Shown here: positions 1 through 9,500 of the stretch, piece by piece
Numbering within the stretch: position 1 is the stretch's first letter
Layout: every line of letters begins with the position of its first letter
Assembly: GCF_004768465.1 (NCBI RefSeq)
Contig: NZ_SRMF01000001.1
Coordinates: forward strand, 969,893-1,033,892
From: Natronospirillum operosum
GTDB taxonomy: Bacteria; Pseudomonadota; Gammaproteobacteria; Pseudomonadales; Natronospirillaceae
Reading direction: 5' to 3'
Length of the DNA stretch: 64,000 nt
Translations under genes and position numbers: made by a program
Notes under the pieces: generated by a model
Database searches by the model: none
The model's input: only the letters and a program-made list of their open reading frames with translations
Told to the model about the DNA's origin: nothing

Positions 1-186
1 CAGGCTGCGCTGGCTGCGGATTCACTGCCCGAACTGGTACAACGGCATGGTATCAGCCAATGCCAGGTGCTGGCGGCGGACTGTGCTGCCCTCGGGCTGA
101 CCATGCCGGCAGACATGGCGGCACTGGACGATCTGGCGTGGGTCGAGGCCATTGCAGTTGCGACAGGAGGCGTCATACAGTGGTAA
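1..186 (+). CDS. tusB: Sulfurtransferase complex subunit TusB (DsrH-like), C-terminal part
   Basis: Only the last 61 codons lie in the window; the gene begins off the left edge. The visible frame ends in GGVIQW before TAA. It resembles the tail of DsrH/TusB proteins: a VLAADCAALGL segment for the typical VLaeDlaARGL, an acidic stretch, and a short hydrophobic end. TusB forms the TusBCD hexamer that passes persulfide sulfur to TusE during 2-thiolation of tRNA wobble uridine. The call leans strongly on the next gene, which is clearly tusE. The stop overlaps the tusE start by one base (TAATG), so the two are translationally coupled in one operon. Confidence 0.75.
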   Translation, partial: QAALAADSLPELVQRHGISQCQVLAADCAALGLTMPADMAALDDLAWVEAIAVATGGVIQW

Positions 187-521
187 TGGCACTGCAACTG
201 GACAACCGAACCATTGCCCTTGATAACGACGGCTTTCTGCGTCACACCGACGACTGGACGCCCGAACTGGCGCATCTGATTGCACGCGAACTGGTCGGCG
301 TCGAATTGGGCGAGGACCACTGGCCCGTGCTGACGCTGCTGCGCGAGCTCTACTTCGACTATGATCTGGCGCCGGCCAACCGCCAACTGGTCAAGGCAGT
401 GCGCGAGCGACTGGGCCGGGACAAGGGGTCATCCATCTATCTGATGTCCCTGTTCGGCGGCAGCCCGGCCAAGGATGCGGCCCGCATCGCCGGGTTGCCC
501 AAACCCCCGCACTGCCTGTGA
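186..521 (+). CDS. tusE: Sulfur relay protein TusE (DsrC/DsvC family)
   Basis: This 111-residue protein has the DsrC/TusE fold signature: N-terminal DNDGFLRHTDDWTPELA, central EDHWPVLTLLRELYFDY, and a C-terminal end KPPHCL with the active cysteine next to last. TusE accepts persulfide sulfur from TusBCD and presents it to MnmA for tRNA 2-thiouridine synthesis. The second cysteine of dissimilatory DsrC proteins, about ten residues upstream of the terminal one, is absent. That favours the TusE role over sulfur oxidation. The ATG at 186 was chosen because it overlaps the tusB stop and gives the usual family length; the open frame upstream is the tusB region read in another frame. Confidence 0.93.
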   Translation: MALQLDNRTIALDNDGFLRHTDDWTPELAHLIARELVGVELGEDHWPVLTLLRELYFDYDLAPANRQLVKAVRERLGRDKGSSIYLMSLFGGSPAKDAARIAGLPKPPHCL

Positions 522-549
522 CAGGCAGTACCAGACAAGATCGGAAATC

Positions 550-1530
550 ATGACCGAAGAACATCCTTTCACATCCTATGTACGCACTCTGGGCCGCGGC
601 AAGACCAGCAGCCGAAACCTGACGCAGCAGGAAGCGCATGACGCCATGCGGCTGATCATGCAGGGCGACGTGCACCGGGAGCAACTGGGTGCTTTTCTGA
701 TGCTGCTGCGCGTCAAGGAAGAAACTGCCGAGGAGCTGGCCGGTTTCTGCACCGGCGTACAGGCAGCATGGACACCACTGCCAGAGCGCAGTGTGGATAT
801 CGACTGGTCCTGCTATGCAGGCAAGAAACGCCAACTGCCCTGGCTGGTACTGGTGCAGCTTCTGCTGTCCGAACTGGGCTACCGACAGTGCATCCATGGC
901 ACGCGCGGACATACGCCGGGCCGGCTGTATGTACAGGATGTCTATGCAGAGCTTGGCTTTCCGGTACTGCCTTCCCGCACCGAACTGGACGCCTGGGACC
1001 CATCCGACCTGGCCTTTCTGCCGCTGTCGGTGCTGGCGCCACGGCTGGAAGAGATCATCCAGTTGCGCCATATCCTCGGTTTGCGTTCACCGGTACACAG
1101 TTTCTGCCGGCTGCTTAATCCATTTGCCGCCCCCACTGTTCTGCAGGCCATATTCCACCCCGGCTATCATGTGCTGCACCAGGGTGCGGCGGCGCTGCTG
1201 AACTACCCGGTGTCACTGGTGATCAAGGGCGACAGCGGTGAGTTCGAACGCAACCCGCATGCAGACCTGACGCTGTACTGGGCCCGTGGCTCACAGACGG
1301 AAGAAACCACCCTGCCCCGGGTATTTTCCGAGCGGGCGGAGCGGCCGGAAACACTGGATATCAGAGACCTGGTGCAGGTCTGGCGTGGCGAAGCCAGGGA
1401 CCGCTATGGCGAAGCGGCGGTCATCCATACGCTGACCCTGGCGCTGATGGCGCATCTGACGCTGGCTGAACCGGAGGCCCGGATGCAGGCTGAAGTGGCG
1501 TGGCAGGAGCGCAATCGGAGTCTGCTGTAG
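550..1530 (+). CDS. ybiB: Glycosyltransferase family 3 protein YbiB (TrpD2-like)
   Basis: This 326-residue protein resembles anthranilate phosphoribosyltransferase. The N-terminal helical part (SRNLTQQEAHDAMRLIM, EQLGAFLMLLRVKEET) matches the family-3 N-domain, followed by a phosphoribosyltransferase-like alpha/beta domain. YbiB/TrpD2 proteins lack tryptophan-synthesis function and have been described as nucleic-acid binding. No trp gene is nearby. It lies 28 bases after tusE in the same direction, as in many gammaproteobacteria, so it is probably in the tus operon. The ATG at 550 was chosen over upstream in-frame starts because those fall inside tusE. Its physiological role is not established. 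Confidence 0.82.
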   Translation: MTEEHPFTSYVRTLGRGKTSSRNLTQQEAHDAMRLIMQGDVHREQLGAFLMLLRVKEETAEELAGFCTGVQAAWTPLPERSVDIDWSCYAGKKRQLPWLVLVQLLLSELGYRQCIHGTRGHTPGRLYVQDVYAELGFPVLPSRTELDAWDPSDLAFLPLSVLAPRLEEIIQLRHILGLRSPVHSFCRLLNPFAAPTVLQAIFHPGYHVLHQGAAALLNYPVSLVIKGDSGEFERNPHADLTLYWARGSQTEETTLPRVFSERAERPETLDIRDLVQVWRGEARDRYGEAAVIHTLTLALMAHLTLAEPEARMQAEVAWQERNRSLL

Positions 1531-1566
1531 GTTTTCCGGCGCGCCCGTTTACGGCTCCGGTCTCCA

Positions 1567-2208
1567 TTAAAGGCTTTCCAGCCAGCCCTGCTGGGCCTGC
1601 AGACGGGCCCTGAGTTGCGGCCAGACTTCGGCCTTGCGCAGCCCGCGCGGGCGCAGGTCATGGTTGCCGTCAGCCACCCAGTCCACACTGATGCCATCAG
1701 GCAATGCGAGGGCCTCGACGGTATCCCGGTCACCCATGGGGTCTCGCGTGCCCTGCACGATGCGCAGGGGGGCACACAGAGCCGGAAGATGTTCTGTCCG
1801 CAGCCGATCCGGCTTGCCGGGTGGATGAAACGGGTAACCCAGGGCCAGAATGCCGGCCGGCCGCGAGCGCTGTGATGGCCAACGTGTGGTCGTGGTCAGC
1901 ATGGACAACAGACGACCCCCCATGGATTTTCCGGCCAGAACCAGCGGTAGCTTGTCTGTGACAGGCAGCGCCGCCAGTATCTCTGTCAGTTCCGGCAGCA
2001 GCCGGTCTGCCCGTGGTGGGGGCCGCCGCCGACCGTCTTCACGACGGCGGGCCATATACTCGAGTTCGGTGCGCATGACCGACCAGCCCAGTGCACATAA
2101 AGCGGCTGCGGCCTCGTTCATCCAGTCACTGTCTGCCGGAGCACCGGCGCCATGCAGCAGCAGGATCTGCCCCCTTGGCTGCGCCGCCCGGTCATGCCAC
2201 CACTTCAT
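1567..2208 (-). CDS. Small alpha/beta hydrolase (KANL3/Tex30-type)
   Basis: This 213-residue protein has a complete alpha/beta-hydrolase core: LLLHGAGAPADSDWM near the N-terminus, the nucleophile elbow GKSMGGR (Ser in GxSxG, about residue 94), an acid region near IVQGTRDPMGD, and a late GNHDL carrying the catalytic histidine. The layout fits the Tex30/KANL3-like group of short hydrolases; the substrate is unknown. Its ATG overlaps the stop of the upstream DUF1566 gene as ATGA, so the two are probably cotranscribed and translationally coupled. No signal peptide is seen, so it should act in the cytoplasm. Confidence 0.8.
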   Translation of the reverse strand: MKWWHDRAAQPRGQILLLHGAGAPADSDWMNEAAAALCALGWSVMRTELEYMARRREDGRRRPPPRADRLLPELTEILAALPVTDKLPLVLAGKSMGGRLLSMLTTTTRWPSQRSRPAGILALGYPFHPPGKPDRLRTEHLPALCAPLRIVQGTRDPMGDRDTVEALALPDGISVDWVADGNHDLRPRGLRKAEVWPQLRARLQAQQGWLESL

Positions 2209-2798
2209 TCCAGATCCCGCACCAGGCGCAGGGCGAATTGCTCATCCCGGTCCCGATGAAAGGAGCCGCCGCTGCGGAAAAACACCCCCAGGCTGCCAAA
2301 GGACAAAAAGGGGCTGGGCGAGTAGGACCAGAACATGACTTCCGGCGTTTTGGGGAATACCTGAGGCAGGATGGTCGGGCTCAGAAAGGCACCGTCACAG
2401 CGGTATCCGCCGTCCGTATTGTCCGGTCCCTGGCGGCGCCCCGAGCTGCAGTGGACCAGATCCCGAAGCTCGTGAATGGTGGGCATGCGCCAGTCGTCAT
2501 GACCGGACAGGGTGCTGGTTCTGGCGGCATGTCTGGCCTCGTTCCAGGTCAATTGCTCGGGTTCACCCACACAGTCGTCATCGTCCCAGGTCTGCCCCAG
2601 TGCACAGACAGCCCACATCAGGCCCAGCCGTTCATCGGTCACCGTGCCGTCACCATGCCGGGTGAACTCCTCAACCTCCCGCGTGGGCTCATGCGCCTGC
2701 GCATTACCCAGCAGGGTCAATGGCAGCGCAACAGCCATCAGGGCACATCTCAGGATAGCGGTGTCGATGCGATCCGTTACCTTCATTGATGCCAGCAT
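2205..2798 (-). CDS. Secreted DUF1566 (Lcl C-terminal domain) protein
   Basis: The 197-residue product starts with a signal peptide (hydrophobic LMAVALPLTLLGNAQA) and continues as one DUF1566/Lcl domain. Diagnostic pieces are GDGTVTDERLGLMW, DDWRMPTIHELRDLV and a late FALRLVRD. Four cysteines in the mature part could form disulfides. Lcl-type domains occur in surface and periplasmic proteins, some binding glycans; no function is known here. I chose the ATG at 2798 because a GGAAT-type ribosome site lies upstream. The longer in-frame version reaches back into the QTMAN gene and the ATG at 2786 has no obvious site. It lies 59 bases after the QTMAN gene. Confidence 0.75.
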   Translation of the reverse strand: MLASMKVTDRIDTAILRCALMAVALPLTLLGNAQAHEPTREVEEFTRHGDGTVTDERLGLMWAVCALGQTWDDDDCVGEPEQLTWNEARHAARTSTLSGHDDWRMPTIHELRDLVHCSSGRRQGPDNTDGGYRCDGAFLSPTILPQVFPKTPEVMFWSYSPSPFLSFGSLGVFFRSGGSFHRDRDEQFALRLVRDLE

Positions 2799-2857
2799 TG
2801 AAGTATTATTCCTGTCTGTAGTCTGATCGGTAGAAAGAACGAGTCTGACGCCTGGCA

Positions 2858-3931
2858 TCAGACCAGACCATCGTATAGCGCATGCGTATATTGTGCCAGC
2901 ATTGCGGGCCATTCCCAGTGCTCTATCGAGGGCGCGGGAGGCCGCTGGTCCGGGTTCTCCAGCCAGTTCCCAAGCTGCTGTACCAGCGCTTCCACGGACC
3001 CCTGATAACGGTACTGCGGACCATAGAACTCCGGATAGCAAAGGCGATCCGGTACCAGCGGGATGCTGCCGGCCTGCACGGCCTCCAGCATGGCCAGACC
3101 CTGAAACTCGTGCAGTGCGGTCGAGACGACGATGGCCGAACGCTGCAACAGGGCTTCATAGTCCGCCCGTGGCTGATGCCCCCATGCCTCAATTCGGTGC
3201 GCGAGTTGCAGCTGCGCCTGCGCAAACACCTCCGGCTGCTGGCGGAAGGTCTGGCCAGCCACAGCCAGACGAAAGTCGAACCCTTGCCGGTCCAGTTCCG
3301 TGCAGGCCGCGAAGAAGGCCTTCGGCTGCTTGTCGTATTCCCAGCGGTGGTTCCACAGAATCAGCGGGGCTGCATCAGGGTCGGCTAATCCGACGTCTGC
3401 CCGGTTGGTACGGGGTTCCAGCGGCACCGGCAGGACTCGGGACCGAGCCGCCAGCTGTTCGATGAATGACAGGTCCAGACGTTCCGGCATGCGTCGCATG
3501 AACTGCTCCAGACCACACAGATAGGTATCCCGGTTGTAGACCGAATTGAACAGCAGGCAGTCGGCCACCAGGCCGGCATAGAGACTGACCATCAGTGGCT
3601 CGGCGCGACGCTTCTGCCCGGGTGACAGTGGATACTCGAACTGATTTTCGTGGAAATACAGTACCTTGCGGGACTTTCCCAGATTCGGGTAGAGGCCGAT
3701 CAAGGTGGCCAGGTCGACCATGGAGGTGGCCAGTACCAGGTCATAGTCCTGCTCCAGCACTGCCCCGGACTCGGTGTGCCAGTGCAGCGGGTTGCCGCGC
3801 ATGCGCCAGGCAAAGTGCCGCCCGGGCAGCTGCAGCAGCGTCCAGTCGACCTCATCCAGCCAACGCATGACGCCAGCGGCCCAGCGGCGGTGGCTGTCGG
3901 TATGATAGGCAGAGAGCAGCAATGCTCGCAT
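2858..3931 (-). CDS. Probable tRNA-queuosine alpha-mannosyltransferase (QTMAN/GTDC1 family)
   Basis: This 357-residue protein matches the DUF3524 glycosyltransferase group. The N-terminus MRALLLSAYHTDSHRRWAAG and the stretch YFHENQFEYPLSP are hallmarks of that family. A GT-B style C-terminal domain follows, with ILWNHRWEYDKQP, an AVAGQTF strand and the donor-site motif STALHEFQGLAMLEAVQAG. The vertebrate member QTMAN attaches mannose to queuosine at the tRNA-Asp wobble position. The bacterial protein is assigned by family resemblance, so acceptor and donor are inferred. It is the first gene of a minus-strand group with the DUF1566 protein and the hydrolase. No queuosine synthesis gene lies in this window. 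Confidence 0.78.
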   Translation of the reverse strand: MRALLLSAYHTDSHRRWAAGVMRWLDEVDWTLLQLPGRHFAWRMRGNPLHWHTESGAVLEQDYDLVLATSMVDLATLIGLYPNLGKSRKVLYFHENQFEYPLSPGQKRRAEPLMVSLYAGLVADCLLFNSVYNRDTYLCGLEQFMRRMPERLDLSFIEQLAARSRVLPVPLEPRTNRADVGLADPDAAPLILWNHRWEYDKQPKAFFAACTELDRQGFDFRLAVAGQTFRQQPEVFAQAQLQLAHRIEAWGHQPRADYEALLQRSAIVVSTALHEFQGLAMLEAVQAGSIPLVPDRLCYPEFYGPQYRYQGSVEALVQQLGNWLENPDQRPPAPSIEHWEWPAMLAQYTHALYDGLV

Positions 3932-4057
3932 CAGGTTTGCTGTGTCCTCCGTTGTTCTAACATCGCCAAGCTTGTGTGGATGCCTTCACTCTATAGAGCA
4001 TGTCGGACCGTCGCCAGGCTCGGGTACAGGCCCTGTGAGTCCGAGCTGGTTGCCAAG
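3932..4057. other. Upstream region of the QTMAN gene
   Basis: This short stretch precedes the QTMAN start on the minus strand and runs up to the first palindromic element. Reading on the minus strand, an AGGACAC ribosome site lies close to the start codon. A CTATAGAG stretch near 3990 is a possible -10 but has no clear -35. Nothing else is recognisable here. Confidence 0.4.
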
Positions 4058-4180
4058 GCCGCCTGATGGCGGGGTGTGCTGACCGCAGACACGCAAAAAA
4101 ACGTCGTCCCTGACAGCTCGAGCACGGCCGTCCCTGGCCGTGCACGGTCTGCGGTTCAGCACACCACCGCCCGGCGGCCG
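4058..4180. repeat. Long imperfect inverted repeat
   Basis: Arms of about 33 bases face each other across a loop of about 56 bases. The core arm GGTGTGCTG-ACCGCAGAC (4072-4090) pairs with GTCTGCGG-TTCAGCACACC (4147-4165). Pairing resumes further out as GGCCGCC (4058-4064) with GGCGGCC (4174-4180). Small indels interrupt both arms. The loop has its own hairpin, GCACGGCC-GTCCCT-GGCCGTGC. No protein frame here looks real. It could be a degenerate miniature element or a strong RNA or DNA secondary structure; nothing seen decides between these. Confidence 0.7.
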
Positions 4181-4228
4181 CGCCTGCAGCGCCAACTTCT
4201 GGAAGGCACTCAATTTACGCGAAGCAAA

Positions 4229-4317
4229 TGTAGCGAGGGACGCAAGTCCCGATTGGGCCGACAGGCCCACGGGAGGGGCGGCTGCGCCACCCATCGCGAC
4301 TCGCGTCGCTCGCTACA
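4229..4317. repeat. Multi-hairpin palindromic element 1 (REP/BIME-like)
   Basis: Outer arms TGTAGCGAG and CTCGCTACA are perfectly complementary and enclose four compact hairpins. These are GGGAC-GCAA-GTCCC (4237-4250), GGGCC-GACA-GGCCC (4255-4268), GGGCGGC-TGC-GCCACCC (4276-4292, one mismatch) and GCGAC-TCGC-GTCGC (4296-4309). This cloverleaf-like design resembles dispersed REP-type elements of gammaproteobacteria. Family membership cannot be shown without other copies, and no second copy of the full element is in this window. Confidence 0.72.
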
Positions 4318-4330
4318 ACCGAGGCTCTTC

Positions 4331-4397
4331 TGCAGGCGGTGCGACCCGACGTTTCGGGGCTTACTCACGCATGCGTGGCCGAGGGCCACCGCCTACA
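4331..4397. repeat. Multi-hairpin palindromic element 2
   Basis: Outer arms TGCAGGCGGTG and CACCGCCTACA (one mismatch) enclose CCCGA-CGTT-TCGGG (4345-4358), the perfect 12-base palindrome CACGCATGCGTG (4366-4377) and TGGCC-GAG-GGCCA (4376-4388). The plan is the same as the element 13 bases upstream, but the sequence differs, so the two appear to be related in design rather than direct copies. Confidence 0.65.
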
Positions 4398-4438
4398 AGG
4401 GTAAGGAGGTACGGTTCGATCAGCACCAAACCCACCGA

Positions 4439-4466
4439 CAAAAAAGGCGCCCGCAGGCGCCTTTCA
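4439..4466 (-). terminator. Rho-independent terminator of the sdh-suc operon
   Basis: Read on the minus strand this is AAGGCGCC, loop TGCG, GGCGCCTT, then a T-run, 28 bases past the sucD stop. The plus strand has A residues before the stem and CTTTC after it, so termination is expected mainly for minus-strand transcripts coming from sucD. Confidence 0.88.
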
Positions 4467-4493
4467 ATCAGGTTGCACAAGGCGCCCTGAGGA

Positions 4494-5366
4494 TTACCAG
4501 CCGGTGGCGGCCTTCAGGCCTTCACCGATCTCGGCCAGGCTGCGCACCGTCTTCACGCCGGCATCTTCCAGCGCCGCGAACTTCTCGTCCGCTGTGCCCT
4601 TGCCGCCGGAGATGATGGCACCGGCATGACCCATGCGCTTGCCCTTGGGCGCCGTGACGCCGGCAATATAGGCCACGACAGGCTTGGTCACATTGGCCTT
4701 GATGTAGGCCGCAGCTTCCTCTTCAGCGGTACCGCCGATCTCGCCGATCATCACGATGGCTTCGGTCTGCGGATCATTCTGAAACAGCTCCAGAATGTCG
4801 ATGAAGTTAGAGCCCGGAATCGGGTCGCCGCCAATACCCACACAGGAAGACTGGCCGTAGCCGAAGTCCGTGGTCTGCTTGACCGCTTCATAGGTCAGGG
4901 TACCGGAGCGCGACACAATGCCGACCTTGCCGGGCTTGTGGATATGGCCCGGCATGATGCCGATCTTGCTTTCGCCCGGAGTGATCACACCAGGGCAGTT
5001 GGGGCCGATCAGGCGCACACCCAGCTCGTCACACTTGACCTTGACGTCCAGCATGTCCAGTGTCGGGATGCCTTCCGTGATGCAGACCACCAGCTTGATG
5101 CCGGCATTGGCGGCTTCGAGGATGGAGTCCTTGCAGAACGGCGCCGGTACATAGATGACCGAGGCCTCGGCGCCAGTCTGCTCGACCGCTTCGCGGACCG
5201 TGTTGAACACCGGCAGGCCGAGATGCGTCTGGCCGCCCTTGCCCGGTGTTACACCACCAACCATGTTGGTGCCGTACTCGATGGCCTGCTCGGAGTGGAA
5301 GGTACCCTGGGCACCGGTAAAGCCCTGACAGATGACCTTGGTGTCCTTAGTCAACAAAACGCTCAT
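4494..5366 (-). CDS. sucD: Succinyl-CoA synthetase (ADP-forming) alpha subunit
   Basis: This 290-residue protein is full length and highly conserved. It has the CoA-binding Rossmann start ([19 protein letters not shown]), GGVTPGKGG, the ligase segment [14 protein letters not shown] and the phosphohistidine region [14 protein letters not shown]. With SucC it converts succinyl-CoA to succinate with nucleotide phosphorylation. It is the last gene of the sdh-suc cluster. Its start overlaps the sucC stop by one base (TAATG), and a terminator follows it directly. Confidence 0.97.
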   Translation of the reverse strand: MSVLLTKDTKVICQGFTGAQGTFHSEQAIEYGTNMVGGVTPGKGGQTHLGLPVFNTVREAVEQTGAEASVIYVPAPFCKDSILEAANAGIKLVVCITEGIPTLDMLDVKVKCDELGVRLIGPNCPGVITPGESKIGIMPGHIHKPGKVGIVSRSGTLTYEAVKQTTDFGYGQSSCVGIGGDPIPGSNFIDILELFQNDPQTEAIVMIGEIGGTAEEEAAAYIKANVTKPVVAYIAGVTAPKGKRMGHAGAIISGGKGTADEKFAALEDAGVKTVRSLAEIGEGLKAATGW

Positions 5367-6532
5367 TACGCACCCTCCGCTGCTTTAACCACTGACTGGG
5401 CAGCTTCCGTCAGACCGCTGGCGGCAATGATGTTCAGCCCACTGTCAGCCAGCTTTTCTCTGCCCTTCTCGGCGTTGTTGCCTTCCAGACGCACCACGAC
5501 CGGCACCTTGACGCCGACCTGCTCTACCGCACCAATGATGCCTTCGGCAATCATGTCGCAGCGCACAATGCCGCCGAAGATGTTGACCAGCACCGCCTTG
5601 ACGCTGTCATCCGACAGGATGATCTTGAAGGCCTCGGCCACACGTTCCTTGGTGGCGCCACCGCCGACATCCAGGAAGTTGGCCGGCTCGCCGCCGTTCA
5701 GCTTGATGGTGTCCATGGTACCCATGGCCAGACCGGCGCCATTGACCATGCAGCCGATGTTGCCGTCCAGGGCCACATAGTTGAGTTCCCAGGAGGCGGC
5801 TTCGGCTTCACGCGGATCTTCCTGGCTGGGGTCACCCATGGCCTGCAGGTCCTTGTGGCGATACAGCGCATTGGAGTCGATCACGATCTTGGCATCCAGA
5901 CAATGCAGGTTGCCCTGATCGGTGATGACCAGCGGGTTGATCTCCAGCAGGGCCAGATCCTTGTCCTGAAACAGCTGTGCCAGACCCAGGAAAATCTTCG
6001 TGAACTGCTTGATCTGTTCACCCTGCAAACCCAGTTGGAAGGCGATATCTCGCGCCTGATAGGGCTGCGCGCCGACCAGCGGATCAACCTCTGCTTTCAG
6101 AATCTTTTCCGGTGTCTCTTCAGCCACCTTCTCGATTTCCACGCCGCCCTCGGTGGACGCCATGAACACGATGCGACGGGTGGAGCGGTCCACCACCGCA
6201 CCCAGATACAGTTCCTGATCGATATCAGTCAGACTTTCCACCAGAATCTTGCTGACCGGCTGACCGTCTTCATCAGTCTGGTAGGTGACCAGGCGCTGGC
6301 CCAGCCACTTGTCGGCGAAAGCGCGGATCTCGTCTTCGCTGTTGACCAGCTTGACGCCGCCGGCCTTGCCGCGACCACCGGCGTGCACCTGAGCCTTGAC
6401 AACCCAGGCAGTACCGCCAATCTTGCGGGCCGCTTCTGCAGCCTCGTCTGCGCTGTCACAGGCATAGCCCTCTGACACCGGCAGACCATAGTCACGAAAC
6501 AGCTGTTTGCCCTGATATTCGTGTAAGTTCAT
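5366..6532 (-). CDS. sucC: Succinyl-CoA synthetase (ADP-forming) beta subunit
   Basis: This 388-residue protein has the expected length and start [12 protein letters not shown]. An ATP-grasp domain follows ([26 protein letters not shown]), then the C-terminal ligase domain with [18 protein letters not shown] and [10 protein letters not shown]. It binds nucleotide and the succinate phosphate, pairing with SucD. The only purine-rich stretch upstream, AAAGG, ends one base before the ATG, unusually close for a ribosome site, although the conserved N-terminus leaves little doubt about the start. A hairpin with a short T-rich tail lies between lpd and this gene. Confidence 0.97.
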   Translation of the reverse strand: MNLHEYQGKQLFRDYGLPVSEGYACDSADEAAEAARKIGGTAWVVKAQVHAGGRGKAGGVKLVNSEDEIRAFADKWLGQRLVTYQTDEDGQPVSKILVESLTDIDQELYLGAVVDRSTRRIVFMASTEGGVEIEKVAEETPEKILKAEVDPLVGAQPYQARDIAFQLGLQGEQIKQFTKIFLGLAQLFQDKDLALLEINPLVITDQGNLHCLDAKIVIDSNALYRHKDLQAMGDPSQEDPREAEAASWELNYVALDGNIGCMVNGAGLAMGTMDTIKLNGGEPANFLDVGGGATKERVAEAFKIILSDDSVKAVLVNIFGGIVRCDMIAEGIIGAVEQVGVKVPVVVRLEGNNAEKGREKLADSGLNIIAASGLTEAAQSVVKAAEGA

Positions 6533-6580
6533 ACCTTTAAAACCGTTAGTTGGCTGGCCTCACCAGGCAGCGAGGCCAAT

Positions 6581-6605
6581 GACAGAAAGGCACCCGAAGG
6601 TGCCT
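6581..6605 (-). terminator. Hairpin between lpd and sucC, possible attenuator
   Basis: On the minus strand, AGGCACC-TTCG-GGTGCCT is followed by TTTCTGTC. The stem is strong, with a stable UUCG-type loop, but the T-run is broken. Placed between lpd and sucC inside an otherwise continuous gene block, it may reduce or process transcription into sucCD rather than end it. Confidence 0.6.
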
Positions 6606-6634
6606 GCGTTTCCGGCTACGGCGCTTTCCTTGAC

Positions 6635-8083
<1,449 letters not shown>

Positions 8084-8118
8084 CTATGGATAATCAGTGA
8101 ATTTCGATTCAGTTCAGG

Positions 8119-9462
8119 TCATACATCCAGCAGAATACGGGCCGGATCTTCAAGCAATTCCTTGATGGTGACCAGGAACTGCACCGCTTCCTTGCCGTCG
8201 ATCATGCGGTGATCATACGACAGGGCCAGATACATCATGGGCAGGATTTCGACCTGACCGTTTACCGCCATCGGGCGCTCCTGAATCTTGTGCATGCCCA
8301 TGATGGCGGTCTGCGGCGGATTCAGAATGGGCGTGGACATCAGCGAGCCGAACACACCACCATTGGAAATGGTGAAGGTACCACCCTGCATTTCGTCAAT
8401 TGAGACCTGTCCTTTCTGCGCCCGCGCACCGAAATCACGGATCTGGGTTTCGATTTCCGCCAGGCCCATGGAATCTGCATCGCGCAGTACCGGCACCACC
8501 AGGCCACGGTCGGAACTGACCGCAACACCGACATCGTAGTAGCCATGGTAGACCACGTCATCGCCGTCAATGGAGGCATTGACGTCGGGGAAGCGTTTCA
8601 GGGCCTCGGTAGCCGCCTTCACGAAGAAGGACATGAAGCCCAGGCGTGCGCCGTTGTGCGTCTTCTCGAACAGCTCCTTGTAGCGTGAGCGCAGCTCCAT
8701 TACCGGCTTCATGTTGACCTCGTTGTAGGTGGTCAGCATGGCTGCGTTCTGCTGCGCTTCGACCAGGCGCTTGGCAATGGTCTTGCGCAGGCGGGTCATG
8801 GGCACGCGTTTTTCGGTGCGTTCACCGCCGTCACCGACGGGTGCTGCACCGGAGAACTGGATGTTCATGCCGGGTGCGGAGTGACGAGGACCTTCGTCTT
8901 TCGGCCGATCCGGTGCATGCTGAGCACTCTGATAGGCCATCACATCCTCTTTGGTGATGCGACCGCCCTTGCCGGTGCCCTTGATGCGAGTAGCATCCAG
9001 GCTGTACTCATCGACCATCCGGCGCGCCGCCGGGCTGAGCAGCTTGTCGGCTTCCTCGGCGCTCAGCCTGGGGCCATCGTCGGCCTTGTCCGATGACTTG
9101 TCGGCAGCGGACTTCTCAGCGGCCGCAGCACTGCTGTCTTCTTTCTTCTCTTGCTTGTCCTGCTTCTGCGACTTGTCGGATTCTTTCTTGTCGTCCGCCC
9201 CCGAATCACCACCGTCACCGGCAGCGCCTTCCTCGAAGGTGGCAATCACCATTTCGCTTTCTACCGTGGCACCTTCGTCGTGCAGGATTTCCTTGATGAC
9301 ACCGTCAGCTGGCGCGGTGACTTCAAGTACCACCTTGTCGGTTTCGATGTCGACCAGCAGGTCGTCCCGCTTACAGGTTTCGCCCGGTTTTTTGTGCCAG
9401 GTAGCGATACTACCGTCAGCAACAGACTCCGGAAACTGCGGGGCTTTGATGTCGATGGGCAT
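8119..9462 (-). CDS. sucB: 2-oxoglutarate dehydrogenase E2, dihydrolipoamide succinyltransferase
   Basis: This 447-residue protein is somewhat longer than the E. coli enzyme (about 405) because of its first linker. It has one lipoyl domain (residues 1-80, lipoyl lysine K43 in ETDKVV) and a very charged Asp/Lys/Glu/Ser/Ala linker (about 80-150). A peripheral subunit-binding domain follows ([23 protein letters not shown]), then the catalytic domain ending in [16 protein letters not shown] with the active-site His. It transfers succinyl groups to CoA. AAGGAA eight bases before the ATG supports the start; sucA lies 38 bases upstream. Confidence 0.97.
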   Translation of the reverse strand: MPIDIKAPQFPESVADGSIATWHKKPGETCKRDDLLVDIETDKVVLEVTAPADGVIKEILHDEGATVESEMVIATFEEGAAGDGGDSGADDKKESDKSQKQDKQEKKEDSSAAAAEKSAADKSSDKADDGPRLSAEEADKLLSPAARRMVDEYSLDATRIKGTGKGGRITKEDVMAYQSAQHAPDRPKDEGPRHSAPGMNIQFSGAAPVGDGGERTEKRVPMTRLRKTIAKRLVEAQQNAAMLTTYNEVNMKPVMELRSRYKELFEKTHNGARLGFMSFFVKAATEALKRFPDVNASIDGDDVVYHGYYDVGVAVSSDRGLVVPVLRDADSMGLAEIETQIRDFGARAQKGQVSIDEMQGGTFTISNGGVFGSLMSTPILNPPQTAIMGMHKIQERPMAVNGQVEILPMMYLALSYDHRMIDGKEAVQFLVTIKELLEDPARILLDV

Positions 9463-9500
9463 GCTCAGTTCCTTAAATCAGTTACGCTACGCTTCGATGC

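Noticed and set aside
4076-4615. Open frames of about 100-180 codons across the palindromic elements and the suc terminator
   Set aside because: They translate the hairpins and terminator, are rich in Arg/Gly/Pro and lack ribosome sites.
4626-5780. A 384-codon open frame antisense to sucCD
   Set aside because: The sucC and sucD proteins are unmistakable; the opposite frame shows only mirror-image codon bias.
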